Origin: Ancylobacter vacuolatus
GTDB taxonomy: Bacteria; Pseudomonadota; Alphaproteobacteria; Rhizobiales; Xanthobacteraceae
Length of the DNA stretch: 64,000 bases
Assembly (NCBI RefSeq): GCF_030813595.1
Contig: NZ_JAUSUH010000007.1
Coordinates: 1-64,000 of the forward strand
Direction: 5' to 3'
The notes under the pieces are model-generated. The model searched no databases and had not been told where the DNA came from. It was given only the letters and a program-made list of their open reading frames with translations. The position numbers were made by a program, and so were the translations under genes. Below, in pieces: positions 17,070 through 25,136 of the stretch. Position 1 is the first letter of the stretch; every line of letters starts with the position of its first letter.

Positions 17070-17306
17070 ATGATGAGCACGACTGTGACGTCCAAGGGCC
17101 AGGTGACGATTCCCAAGCCGGTGCGCGATCTTCTGGGCATCGTGGCGGGGAGCCGGGTCGATTTTCGGCGCGCACCGGATGGCAGTGTGGTCTTGACGCG
17201 GGTGGACGAAAAGCGCGCGCCCAGTCGTTTCGCCAAACTGCGGGGGCATGCCGGCAAGGGGTTGACGACGGATGCCATCATGGCGCTGACGCGCGGTGAT
17301 GCGTGA
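17070..17306 (+). CDS. AbrB-type antitoxin
   Basis: A 78-residue swapped-hairpin AbrB DNA-binding protein: TTVTSKGQVTIPKPVRDLLGIVAGSRVDF at residues 4-32 is the classical fold signature. The C-terminal part (RFAKLRGHAGKGLTTDAIMALTRGDA) would wrap the toxin. It starts at ATG 17070 or the adjacent ATG 17073, and its stop overlaps the GTG of the PIN toxin gene by four bases. It neutralises the toxin and represses the operon. As part of the plasmid module just after repC it likely stabilises the replicon. Confidence 0.92.
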   Translation: MMSTTVTSKGQVTIPKPVRDLLGIVAGSRVDFRRAPDGSVVLTRVDEKRAPSRFAKLRGHAGKGLTTDAIMALTRGDA

Positions 17307-17713
17307 CGCTGATCGATACGAATGTCCTGCTGGATCTCGTCACCGACGACCCGCGCTGGGCGCAATGGTCGATCGACCAGCTGGAGGCGGCATCCCTGCG
17401 CGGTCCGTTGCTCATCAACGATGTCGTCTATGCCGAGCTCTCGGTTCGCTATGAACGGATCGAGGCTATCGAGGCGGTTCTGAGCGAAACGGGGATAGCC
17501 GTTGCGCCGATGCCGCGCGCGGCGCTGTTTCTGGCGGGCAAGGTCTTTGCCTCCTACCGCAAGGCGGGAGGGACGCGCAGCGGCGTGCTGCCGGATTTTT
17601 TCATCGGCGCGCATGCGGCGGTGAGCGAGCTGCCGTTGCTCACGCGCGATAGTGGCCGCTATGGGCGCTATTTTCCCTCGCTGTCGCTGATCTCGCCGGA
17701 AGCCGGCGGCTAG
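17303..17713 (+). CDS. PIN-domain toxin (VapC family)
   Basis: A 136-residue PIN ribonuclease with a GTG start at 17303. The acidic catalytic residues are D5 (MTLIDTN), E45 (YAELS), D98 (LPDFFIGAHA) and D116 (LTRDSGRY). VapC toxins cleave tRNA or rRNA and stop translation when the labile antitoxin disappears. It is paired with the AbrB antitoxin by a four-base overlap. It differs from the second PIN toxin of this window (18814-19218), which has a Phd-type antitoxin. Confidence 0.92.
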   Translation: MTLIDTNVLLDLVTDDPRWAQWSIDQLEAASLRGPLLINDVVYAELSVRYERIEAIEAVLSETGIAVAPMPRAALFLAGKVFASYRKAGGTRSGVLPDFFIGAHAAVSELPLLTRDSGRYGRYFPSLSLISPEAGG

Positions 17714-17734
17714 AGCAGTGCATGGGCTTTCGCG

Positions 17735-18814
17735 TTACAATCCCGCCGCTTTGGTCAGGTTGACGCGAAAACGGTCGCGCCGGCGCTGGTAGCGGCGGGT
17801 CATTTCGGCGGAGGCGTGGCCGAGCTGTTTCTGCACATAGCGTTCATCCACCTCGGCCGAGGAGGCGAGGCCGGCGCGCAGCGAATGGCCGGCGAATTTC
17901 CCCTCGCGCTCGCCCTCGGAGAGATCACCGCGCACGCCAGCGGCCAGCGCGGCGCGCTTGACCAGGCGGGCGATCTCGCGGTCGTTCAGGCGCTCGGCGC
18001 CGACATTCGTGCCGCCGCCGGTCACCCGCCGGAACAGCGGGCCATGGCCGATACGGGCCAGTTGCAACCAGGTCTTGAGCGCCACCACAGGGCAGGTGGC
18101 ATCCGACGAGCCGCGCCCGATCTCCACCTCGCGCCAGCCGGTTTTGCCGCGCAACGTGACGACCATGCCCTTGTCGAGGATTTCCACCCAGCCGCGCCCG
18201 TCCGGCGTCTGTTCACGCCCGAGATCCAGCCCGACGATTTCGGAGCGGCGCAGGCCGCCGGCGAAACCGATGAGCAGCATGGCCCGGTCGCGCAGGCCGC
18301 GGAGGGACCCGCGGTCAAGCGTTTCCAGCATGGCGCGCAGGTCTTCCGGCAGCACGGCCTCCTTCTGCCGGGGAGGGGCGGCGTGGGTGTTGCGGATGCC
18401 GGCCAGCACGGTGGCGACGTGCCGGTCCTTCCGGTCGAGCGGCGTGCCGCGCTGGGCGTAGTTCCAGCCAATGGCCGAGAGCCGCCGCTCGATGGTCGCC
18501 ACCGAATTCGCCTTGCCGCCGGGAAGCGCCGTGCCCGAGGCGCAGGCAGTGATGTAGAGCCCGACCAGCTGAGGGGAGGGGGGCAGCGGGTCGAGGCCCT
18601 GCCGCCGGCACCAGGAGGCGAAATGCGCCCAGTCGCTGGCATAGGCGCGGCGCGTGTTTGCCGAGCTCGCCGCCTCGACATAGTCCCGCGCACGATCGGT
18701 AAGTTGTTCGAGATGGGCGGGCAGGGCCGATGACGGCTGCACAACAGGCGAGGGGAGGGGGCGGTCCAGCAAGGGATCCTGTGCCTCGATGAAGGGTGGC
18801 TCCGCTCCACTCAT
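17735..18814 (-). CDS. Tyrosine recombinase/integrase
   Basis: A 359-residue site-specific recombinase. The SAM-like N-domain (SSANTRRAYASDWAHFASWCRRQG, residues 50-73) is followed by the catalytic domain with R189 (GLRRSEIVGLDL), K224 (RGKTGWREVE), H310 and R313 (HSLRAG), H333 (LGHASAEMT) and Y342 (RRYQRR), so the active site is complete. The start MSGAEPPFIEAQ at 18814 shares one base with the stop of the upstream VapC gene, which couples them. The likely role is plasmid multimer resolution or integration; which site it uses is unknown, but a perfect 21-base inverted repeat lies about 790 bases away at 19604-19624. Confidence 0.9.
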   Translation of the reverse strand: MSGAEPPFIEAQDPLLDRPLPSPVVQPSSALPAHLEQLTDRARDYVEAASSANTRRAYASDWAHFASWCRRQGLDPLPPSPQLVGLYITACASGTALPGGKANSVATIERRLSAIGWNYAQRGTPLDRKDRHVATVLAGIRNTHAAPPRQKEAVLPEDLRAMLETLDRGSLRGLRDRAMLLIGFAGGLRRSEIVGLDLGREQTPDGRGWVEILDKGMVVTLRGKTGWREVEIGRGSSDATCPVVALKTWLQLARIGHGPLFRRVTGGGTNVGAERLNDREIARLVKRAALAAGVRGDLSEGEREGKFAGHSLRAGLASSAEVDERYVQKQLGHASAEMTRRYQRRRDRFRVNLTKAAGL

Positions 18815-19218
18815 CAATCGGCGTCCCACGGGTTGATGAAGGAGGCGCCGGTATCGTCGAAATCCCTGGCATTGCGGGTGACGAGGATGAGGTCGTGGAC
18901 AATGGCGGTCGCGGCGATCAGCCCGTCAATGTCGCCGCGCGGCCGGAGGGCGGCGATCCGCCCCCACTCGACCGAAATCGAAGCGGAGACGGGAAGAATG
19001 CGGTCGGCATGATCGTGGCGGAGCTTGCGCAGCCACTCGGCGAGGTGTCCCGCGGTTTTGGGATCGGTCTTCTGCTTCAGAGCGATGCCGCGCATGATCT
19101 CGCCAAGGGTCAGGGTGCTGAGATGGACACTGAGCGGATCGACGCTGCGCAGCCAAGCTATCGCCGGCAGTGAGCCGCGCCGCGCTTCCGAGATGACGTT
19201 GGTATCGACCAGATACAT
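18814..19218 (-). CDS. vapC: VapC-family PIN toxin
   Basis: A 134-residue PIN-domain nuclease. MYLVDTNVISEARRG carries D5, GEIMRGIALKQK carries E40, DIDGLIAATAIVHDLILVTRNARDF carries D98 and D119, matching the FitB/VapC subgroup. Its start shares one base with the antitoxin stop and its own stop shares one base with the recombinase start, so antitoxin, toxin and recombinase are read as one coupled leftward transcript. That arrangement would link recombinase production to the toxin operon. Confidence 0.93.
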   Translation of the reverse strand: MYLVDTNVISEARRGSLPAIAWLRSVDPLSVHLSTLTLGEIMRGIALKQKTDPKTAGHLAEWLRKLRHDHADRILPVSASISVEWGRIAALRPRGDIDGLIAATAIVHDLILVTRNARDFDDTGASFINPWDAD

Positions 19219-19472
19219 CAGAACGCGACGTCGCGGCTCGGAGCGCTGGCGCGCCGATCAACAGCCTCGGCGAGGTCCGCGTCCCAGGCCGGTCCAGACA
19301 ATAGATCATCGACCAGACTCGGCCGGCCGGCACGCAGCGCGTCGTAATCGGCGGCGGAGAGCACGACCGCCGCGCGCTCGCCGCGCAGGGTGACGATTTG
19401 CGGTCCCTCGGAGCGTGCCTTCTGCACCACGCGAGAGAATTGGTTCTTGGCATCCTGCAGCGGCCATTCCAT
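19218..19472 (-). CDS. Phd/YefM-family antitoxin
   Basis: An 84-residue antitoxin. The N-terminal DNA-binding half (WPLQDAKNQFSRVVQKARSEGPQIVTLRGERAAVVLSAADYDAL) is typical Phd/YefM. The C-terminal tail (SLVDDLLSGPAWDADLAEAVDRRAS) would bind VapC. It is the first gene of the operon, with the palindrome at 19486-19504 immediately upstream, and probably represses the operon together with the toxin. Confidence 0.92.
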   Translation of the reverse strand: MEWPLQDAKNQFSRVVQKARSEGPQIVTLRGERAAVVLSAADYDALRAGRPSLVDDLLSGPAWDADLAEAVDRRASAPSRDVAF

Positions 19473-19485
19473 CGGCGCAAGCTCC

Positions 19486-19504
19486 TAGCTAGACTGTCTA
19501 GCTA
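19486..19504. promoter_or_regulatory. Perfect palindromic operator of the Phd-VapC operon
   Basis: TAGCTAGACTGTCTAGCTA, a 19-base perfect palindrome around a single central base, lies 13 bases before the antitoxin start and overlaps a TATATA-like minus 10 element read leftward (19503-19508). Phd/VapBC systems repress themselves at such sites. Confidence 0.75.
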
Positions 19505-19603
19505 TATAAGGGGCGGTTCACCACCGTCAACGCCACGCATTCCCATCCAGGAGGGGCGATTCTGGCGCGATACTCGACTGTCTCTATATAAAGAGAGAAA
19601 CGC

Positions 19604-19624
19604 CCGATAATGCAACATTATCGG
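19604..19624. repeat. Perfect 21-base inverted repeat upstream of DUF1403 gene
   Basis: Nine-base arms CCGATAATG and CATTATCGG are separated by CAA. A second small inverted repeat (TCTCT and AGAGA around ATATAA) lies at about 19581-19596. It stands in the AT-rich gap between the toxin-antitoxin operon and the DUF1403 gene. It could be an operator or the crossover site of the nearby tyrosine recombinase; two short arms around a small centre are compatible with the latter. Not assigned. Confidence 0.6.
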
Positions 19625-19704
19625 ATATTGTTATTCGCAGAAGGTAGGTGCGGTTAGTTGCGCTTATGATAGACGGAAGCGCACGCACCCGATAGGCTTT
19701 GGCC

Positions 19705-20658
19705 ATGGACGCCGCGCTGATTCCGCTCTCTCCGCTCCCCTTCGCCGTGCCCATCCTCCCCGGCTGGGCGCTGTCGCGCGGGTCGGTGACGGCTCCCGCT
19801 GAAGCGGCCTTTCTGGCCGGTGCGGCGTTGAATTCCCTTGATAATCTGGTGCGGGCGGATCCGCCCTGGGCCGGTTCCTGGCGCCAGCGCCTCGCCCTGG
19901 CATGTGCCGCCGCCGCCATGCCCGTCGCCGGCCGGGCCGAGGACGAAGCCGCCCTGCGCGATGCGTGGTATCTGCGCCAGCCGGGCGACGATCCGGGCCC
20001 GGCCGGCACTATTCTCGCCGCCTGGAAGCGGCTGGCCGGCCGCTCGCCGGGCGTCGATGTGGAAACCCTGCGATCGGTCACCGGGCTGCTCGGGCTTCGC
20101 TGGAGCGAGGAGCTGGCGACGCTGCCGGAGCGCGTCGAGGCCCTGACCCGCGCGGGAGGTCCCGCGCCTTTTGCGGCTGCCGCGATTGCCCGAGAGGTGC
20201 AGGCACTGCGACCCGACGCCGAGCTGCTCGGATGGTGGTTGGCCGACCAGCTCCTGGCGCTGCGCCTGCGCTGGGCCGTGCCGGTGCCGCTGCTGATGGG
20301 CGAGGCGCGCAGCGCCGTTTTTCGCCGCGCTGGCAGGGGAGGGCGGTTGCGTCCCGGGGACGATGGCTTCGACACGGCCGTCTGTCTCGCCGTGGCCCAA
20401 GGCGCCACGCGGGCCCTGCGCTGCGCGACGGATCTTGCCCCCCGTGCGGCCCGGCTGCAGGCGGTAATGCCCAAGCTGCGTGCCAAGGGGGCCGGGGAGG
20501 CGATCGCCCTTCTGCTCGACGATGACGCGGTGCCGGGCACGCTGACGACACCGACCCTCTCGCGCTGGGGCGCGCGGCGCCTGTTCGAGCGCCTGGAAGC
20601 GCTTGGTGCGGTGCGGGAGCTGACCGGCCGCGCCAGTTTCAAACTCTACGGTCTCTGA
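19705..20658 (+). CDS. DUF1403 family protein
   Basis: A 317-residue cytoplasmic, mostly helical protein of unknown function. The start MDAALIPLSPLPFAVP at 19705 was chosen over a TTG two codons earlier. AAFLAGAALNSLDNLVRADPPWAGSWRQRLALACAAAAM is a characteristic family stretch; the C-terminus (SRWGARRLFERLEALGAVRELTGRASFKLYGL) resembles a winged helix, as in DNA-associated proteins. It is followed after a single base by the ScpB-like gene, an arrangement common on alphaproteobacterial plasmids, so a joint role in DNA organisation is a reasonable guess. Confidence 0.82.
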   Translation: MDAALIPLSPLPFAVPILPGWALSRGSVTAPAEAAFLAGAALNSLDNLVRADPPWAGSWRQRLALACAAAAMPVAGRAEDEAALRDAWYLRQPGDDPGPAGTILAAWKRLAGRSPGVDVETLRSVTGLLGLRWSEELATLPERVEALTRAGGPAPFAAAAIAREVQALRPDAELLGWWLADQLLALRLRWAVPVPLLMGEARSAVFRRAGRGGRLRPGDDGFDTAVCLAVAQGATRALRCATDLAPRAARLQAVMPKLRAKGAGEAIALLLDDDAVPGTLTTPTLSRWGARRLFERLEALGAVRELTGRASFKLYGL

Positions 20659-20659
20659 C

Positions 20660-21370
20660 ATGGCCCGGCGCGCGAAAACTCCGGCGAGCTTCGATGCCGA
20701 GCTCGCACAGCTTCCGCCCGAGCTGCGCTGGCGCGAATGGATGGGCCGGGTCGAGGCGGTGATCTTCGCCTCCCCCACACCGGTGACTCGCGAGGCGCTG
20801 GCGCGTGTGGTCGGCCGCGACTGTAATCTCGACCTCATCATCGACGACATCCGCGCCGAGCTCGCCGGCCGGCCCTATGAGCTGGTGGCGGTTGCCGGCG
20901 GCTGGCAGCACCGCACCCGCAGGAGCTTCACGGATGCGATCCAGCTGGCGACCGGGCTGGGCACCTCCGATCCCAAGCCGCTGTCGCAAGCCGAGGCGCT
21001 GGTCCTGCTGTGCATCGGCTACTTCCAGCCGATCACCCGCGGCGAACTGGGAAAATTCTTCGGCAAGGAGATCAGCCGCGACGTTATCGGCCATCTCCGT
21101 GGGCTCGGCTTCATCGCCACCGGCCCGCGCTCGCCCCAGCCCGGCGCGCCCTATACCTATGTGACCACCCGGGAGTTTCTCAGCCATTTCGGGCTCGATA
21201 CCCTGCGCGACCTGCCGGATATGGAAGCGCTCGAGGATGCGGGCCTGCTCAGCAAGGACCGGCTGCTGGCGGGGGAGTTTCCGCTGGCGTTCATGGAGGG
21301 GGACGGGGACGAGGATGTCCGCGAGATGGACGATAGCGAGCTCGATCCGCTGTCAGAGGCGCCGGACTGA
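20660..21370 (+). CDS. scpB: ScpB-like segregation/condensation protein
   Basis: A 236-residue protein related to ScpB, the double winged-helix subunit of the SMC-ScpAB condensin. Seen: LRWREWMGRVEAVIFASPTPVTREALARVVGRDCNLDLIIDDIRAEL (first winged helix) and LSQAEALVLLCIGYFQPITRGELGKFFGKEISRDVIGHLRGLGFIATGPRSPQPGAPYTYVTTREFLSHFGLDTLRDLPDMEAL (second, with the ScpB wing). Neither ScpA nor SMC is encoded nearby, so it may act with the host condensin or with DUF1403. A broken paralogue lies at 61774-62332 in the same orientation. Confidence 0.88.
   Translation: MARRAKTPASFDAELAQLPPELRWREWMGRVEAVIFASPTPVTREALARVVGRDCNLDLIIDDIRAELAGRPYELVAVAGGWQHRTRRSFTDAIQLATGLGTSDPKPLSQAEALVLLCIGYFQPITRGELGKFFGKEISRDVIGHLRGLGFIATGPRSPQPGAPYTYVTTREFLSHFGLDTLRDLPDMEALEDAGLLSKDRLLAGEFPLAFMEGDGDEDVREMDDSELDPLSEAPD
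20783..21313 (+). repeat. Left copy of a direct repeat of about 530 bases (scpB segment)
   Basis: This segment of scpB is matched by 61774-62304 in direct orientation, by eye over 90% identical with a one-base insertion in the right copy. The copies are about 41.0 kb apart and bracket the accessory and catabolic regions. Identity is too low for a very recent duplication. Confidence 0.85.
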
Positions 21371-21553
21371 TGTCACCGGGCGGGTAAAAGGACTTCCATG
21401 GATACTCAATCGACCGGTATTGATACCGTCTCTACGAAGCAGTTCGAATCCCGCTCGATCCGCCAACCCCGCCGATTCTACGCCATGACGCGATATTCCG
21501 CGCGATGGCTACGCAAAGACCGCCGTTTGCCGCACGATATGTCGTGTGGCCGG
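21371..21553. other. Gap after scpB with a tRNA-3'-end-like stretch
   Basis: No gene is seen. At 21442-21465 GTTCGAATCCCGCTCGAT and the following CCGCCA look like the T-loop, acceptor strand and CCA of a tRNA, but the opposite strands needed for a cloverleaf are absent. Integration of mobile DNA into tRNA genes leaves such fragments, so this may be an attachment-site remnant at the left edge of the accessory block, or chance. Confidence 0.3.
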
Positions 21554-22443
21554 CTATAGAGCCGAGACGAAAGTCTGAAGCCACGTCCGGAGCGCGATGA
21601 TATCGGCACGCTGTTCCAATCCTGTGGCGCAAGCGAAATGATAGGCATCTCCGGCAAGCGATTGCGAGAACGGCTCTTCCAGCACGCCCGCGGCAAGGGC
21701 ATCAGCGACTAGGACCCGACTGACTATGACCACGCCTTGTCCGGCGATGGCGGCCTGGACGGCCAACATACTGTCTGGAAATCGGGGACCGGCTTCCGGA
21801 TTCACCCCAGTGACGCCCGCCTGCGCGCACCAACGGAACCAGTCCGGTTTCGGCGTCGGACGGCTTCGCCCGTCGATATGGATCAAGGTCGAATGCCGCA
21901 AATCGTCCAAATTGGATATACCGAGGGCAGGACTGCACAGAGGCGTTAGCAGGTCAGCGCAAAGGACCACGCTGACCACGCCGGGAAACGGGCCGCTTCC
22001 GTAGCGGATCGCGGCGTCGATACCGCCGGCTGCAACTCCTCCACGGCATTCGACGTCTGCAGCCGCAGATCGACCGTCGGAACGGCCTCGCGCAGCGCGT
22101 CCATCCGCGGCACCAGCCAGTGACTCAGAAATGCCGTCGTGGACGAGAGGGTTATAGTGGTCAGCCCCGTATCGGCGAGCAAGCGCTCGACGATCCTTTC
22201 GATTTCGCCGAAGCCGGAGGCGGTTGCCTCGTAGAGCGCCTTGCCCGGTGAGGTCAGCGTCACGGCTCTGGGCGTTCGATCAAGAACGCGAAAGCCCAGA
22301 TAAGCTTCGAGTTGCCTGATCTGATGGCTGATAGCCGTAGGCGTGACCAGAAGCTCTTCGGCTGCCGCCTTGAAGCTTGCCCGGCGTGCCGCCGCTTCAA
22401 AGGCACGCCGCGAAGACAATGGCGGCAGGCGTTGGCGGAGCAT
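21554..22443 (-). pseudogene. LysR-family regulator interrupted by a frameshift
   Basis: The N-terminal 145 codons (MLRQRLPPLSSRRAFEAAARRASFKAAAEELLVTPTAISHQIRQLEAYLG, then SSTTAFLSHWLVPRMDALREAVPTVDLRLQTSNAVEELQ) are a GcvA-like LysR protein. Near 22025 the frame is lost: a missing G after TTGCAG turns the expected GGIDAAIRYG into unrelated sequence, and the C-terminal effector domain continues in another frame (VSVVLCADLLTPLCSPAL, then IAGQGVVIVSRVLVADALAAGVL) to 21554. One base restores a full protein of about 296 residues, so this is a recent pseudogene or a sequencing error. It is divergent from phzF. Confidence 0.8.
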
Positions 22444-22564
22444 GCTGAATTCAGTTCATCTTCAAGCTGAGAATTTCTATTTTTATTCTTTACAGAAATT
22501 AATTTATGGCCTTCAAACGAGATCATCTAAATAGAGAAATTCATCTAAGGATAGACGTATAGCA

Positions 22565-23437
22565 ATGGTCGAACTGGTTGCTGGCTTGATTGATGTCTTC
22601 GCGGACTCGCCATTAACGGGCAACCCGCTTGCCGTTGTGCAAGGCGCAGACGATCTGACCGATGAGCAGATGCGGCGGATCGCCGGTGAGTTCAATCAGG
22701 CCGAGACCACCTTCCTAATGCGCAGTACGCGGGCTGACTGGAAGCTGCGCTCGTTCACGGCCAGCGGCGCGGAAGTGTTCGGTGCAGGACACAATGCTCT
22801 CGGCGCGTGGCTTTGGCTCGGTGAGCATGGCGATCTTGGTTCGCTGGTTACCGCACGGACGTTCCAGCAGGAGATCGGTTCCGACGTTCTGCCGATCGTC
22901 CTTGAGTCGATCGATGGCCGCGTCCACGGGCGGATGCGCCAGGCGACGTTGCGTTTGTTGGACTCCTTGGAAGATGTCACTCCTCTGGCCGCAGCCCTCG
23001 GCCTCGATCACGGTGACATCCTCTCCGAACCGCAACCGCGTCCCGCCGACACAGGAGCCGCTCATCTGATGGTGCGCGTTCGCAATGCCGACACGGTGGA
23101 CAAAGCCAAGCCGGACGCCGGGGAATTGCTCGCCGTTCTGAAGGGGACATCGGCCGAAGGCTGCTACATCTACGCCTTCGATCCCGATATACCGGAGACG
23201 GCCTACGCTCGGTTCTTCAATCCGACCGTCGGCCTGTGGGAGGATGCGGCGACGGGAACAGCCGCCGGCCCGCTTGCCGCCTATCTCGTAGCCACGGGAA
23301 TTCTGAAGACCCATGAACTGGCGATAGAGCAAGGCACGAAAATGGGTCGTCGCAGCATTCTGCGTATCCGCCTGACGCCTAAGCCCGAACTGTCAGGGAC
23401 AGGGGTCGTCGTGCTCAGAGGTGCCCTGCGCCTTTAA
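22565..23437 (+). CDS. PhzF-family isomerase/epimerase
   Basis: A 290-residue protein of the PhzF/DAP-epimerase fold. Seen: IDVFADSPLTGNPLAVVQGADDLTDEQMRRIAGEFNQAETTFLM with the family's early catalytic glutamate (AET), FTASGAEVFGAGHNALGAWLWL (the usual GHPT is GHNA here) and the C-terminal ATGTAAGPLAAYLV loop. PhzF isomerises dihydro-hydroxyanthranilate in phenazine producers, but most relatives have unknown substrates and no other phenazine genes are present. It is divergent from the broken LysR gene; the 121-base gap between them is strikingly AT-rich. The ribosome site (AAGGATAG) is weak. Confidence 0.88.
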   Translation: MVELVAGLIDVFADSPLTGNPLAVVQGADDLTDEQMRRIAGEFNQAETTFLMRSTRADWKLRSFTASGAEVFGAGHNALGAWLWLGEHGDLGSLVTARTFQQEIGSDVLPIVLESIDGRVHGRMRQATLRLLDSLEDVTPLAAALGLDHGDILSEPQPRPADTGAAHLMVRVRNADTVDKAKPDAGELLAVLKGTSAEGCYIYAFDPDIPETAYARFFNPTVGLWEDAATGTAAGPLAAYLVATGILKTHELAIEQGTKMGRRSILRIRLTPKPELSGTGVVVLRGALRL

Positions 23438-23461
23438 CGCGCCGCGGCCATCGACAAGTCA

Positions 23462-24970
23462 TCACTTCCGTCCGCCGCCGAACACCATGAAGCTGGCCGC
23501 TGCGAGCAACCAGACACTGACGCCGCCATAGAGCATGACCTCGCCGAAACCGTCTGCGAGGGCCTGATGAACGATAGCGTCAGACACGCCTTGCTCCGAT
23601 GAAGCGGCGGTTCCGGCGGCGATTGTCTCCGCGAGCGAACGCAGGCTGGGTGCGTCCGTGTCAATTGGCAGGCTCTTCCTGAGCGACGACAGCACCCCCT
23701 CGACCAGAATGAACCCCATGATGGGAATGTTGATGGCCAGCGAGATCATACGCGCGCTCATGTCGATGCCCGAGGCCATGCCGGAACGCGCAGCGGGGAC
23801 CGCGCCCGTAGTCGTATTGGTGACCGGCGTGTTGGTCAGGCCGAGTCCGACGCCCGCCAGGATGCATCCCGGCAGCATGGTCAGCCAGTTCGAATTCCCG
23901 GCGCTGCTGCCGAGCTTCATCAGCATGAAGCCGAGGCCGATGGTGAACAGGCCGGCCGGAATGACGAGGCGGGGCTGGTGGCGCAGCGACAGGCGCTCGG
24001 CAAACGGCGGCACGACCAGTGCGGGCAGCGTGTAGGCGAGCAGGCCCAGCCCGGCAGCGACGCTGTGATAGCCGAGGCCCGCCTGGAACCAGATCGGCAG
24101 ATAGATCATGAACGGCCAGAAGCTCATGTTCATCGCCGCCGAGCCGATGATCGCGCCGGAAAAAGGTCGGATGCGGAACACGGAGAAGTCGAACATCGGC
24201 CTTGGGGAGAGTTTCTCCACAGCGACGAAGGCGCTGAAACTCGCCACTGACAAGCCAAGGATCGCAAGTCCCCCCGTGCAGGCGAATCCAAGTTCCGGCC
24301 CCTGGGTGATGAAGAACGCGAGGCAGAACACCGCTGCCGACAGAGTGACGATGCCGATGAGGTCGAGACGGATCGCCTCCGGATCGCGCGATTCCCGCAC
24401 GCCGCTGGCCGCCAGCAGAAAGGTCACGATGCTGAGCGCCACGTGGACGAGGAACACCCATTCCCAGCTCCAGAGTGCTACGATGGTGCCGCCGATGATC
24501 GGACCAAATCCCAGACCCACACCCGAGACAATGCCCCACCAGCCGAAGGCCATGCCACGCTCGCGCGCCGTGCGGAACTGGTGCGACAGGATGGCGATCT
24601 GGCATACCAGCATCGCCCCGCCGCTCAGGCCCTGAAGAAAGCGGGCGCCGATCAGCACGGGGACACTTGTCGTCAACCCGCACGCCAGCGAAGCCGCGCC
24701 GAAGGCGACGATGCTGGCGATGAACACGCGTTTGCGCCCGAATCGGTCAGCCAGTGCACCCGTCGCCATCAGCACCATCGTCACGCCGATCGTATAGGCG
24801 TTCATGATCCATTGAAGCTGCCGGAAATCCGCGTGCAGCACCTGTTCCAGAGTCGGAAGTATCGCCGGCACGCTGGAGATCTCCAGCCCGAACATCAGGG
24901 CCGACAGACAAACGGCGGCGAGCGCGATGGCGCTTCTACTGCCGGTTGAGGCAGATGCGGCAAGGGTCAT
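23462..24970 (-). CDS. MFS drug efflux transporter (DHA2, EmrB/QacA type)
   Basis: A 502-residue inner-membrane exporter with about 14 membrane segments. The motif A loop GALADRFGRKRVFIAS and the antiporter motif C-like GIVSGVGLGFGPIIGGTI are clear, and the first helix holds LSALMFGLEISSVPAILP. The start MTLAASASTGSRSAIAL at 24970 was chosen because sequence upstream is basic and not conserved. A divergent LysR gene starts at 25137, an arrangement usual for pumps controlled by their neighbour. Confidence 0.9.
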   Translation of the reverse strand: MTLAASASTGSRSAIALAAVCLSALMFGLEISSVPAILPTLEQVLHADFRQLQWIMNAYTIGVTMVLMATGALADRFGRKRVFIASIVAFGAASLACGLTTSVPVLIGARFLQGLSGGAMLVCQIAILSHQFRTARERGMAFGWWGIVSGVGLGFGPIIGGTIVALWSWEWVFLVHVALSIVTFLLAASGVRESRDPEAIRLDLIGIVTLSAAVFCLAFFITQGPELGFACTGGLAILGLSVASFSAFVAVEKLSPRPMFDFSVFRIRPFSGAIIGSAAMNMSFWPFMIYLPIWFQAGLGYHSVAAGLGLLAYTLPALVVPPFAERLSLRHQPRLVIPAGLFTIGLGFMLMKLGSSAGNSNWLTMLPGCILAGVGLGLTNTPVTNTTTGAVPAARSGMASGIDMSARMISLAINIPIMGFILVEGVLSSLRKSLPIDTDAPSLRSLAETIAAGTAASSEQGVSDAIVHQALADGFGEVMLYGGVSVWLLAAASFMVFGGGRK

Positions 24971-25136
24971 GGTTCGGCCTTTCGGCGTCGGGACCGCAGC
25001 GGCAAATCCGGTCGTGACGGAAGGGCGCATATGCTTCGGTCCGCGGGTTAAGGAGTTGCGGCAAGCTAGCGAAACCTTGACCATAACTGAATTGGATGGT
25101 TGAATATTTCAGAGACAACAATTTCCGATTATTGAC
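24971..25136. promoter_or_regulatory. Divergent promoter region between MFS pump and LysR gene
   Basis: A 166-base gap, AT-rich in its right half (TTGAATATTTCAGAGACAAC at 25101-25120). It contains T-N11-A type elements expected for a LysR protein, but no unique operator can be named. Confidence 0.35.

Noticed and set aside
22565-23437. A phenazine biosynthesis locus
   Set aside because: Only a PhzF-family protein is present; no phzA/B/C/D/E/G genes occur, and most PhzF relatives are unrelated to phenazines.
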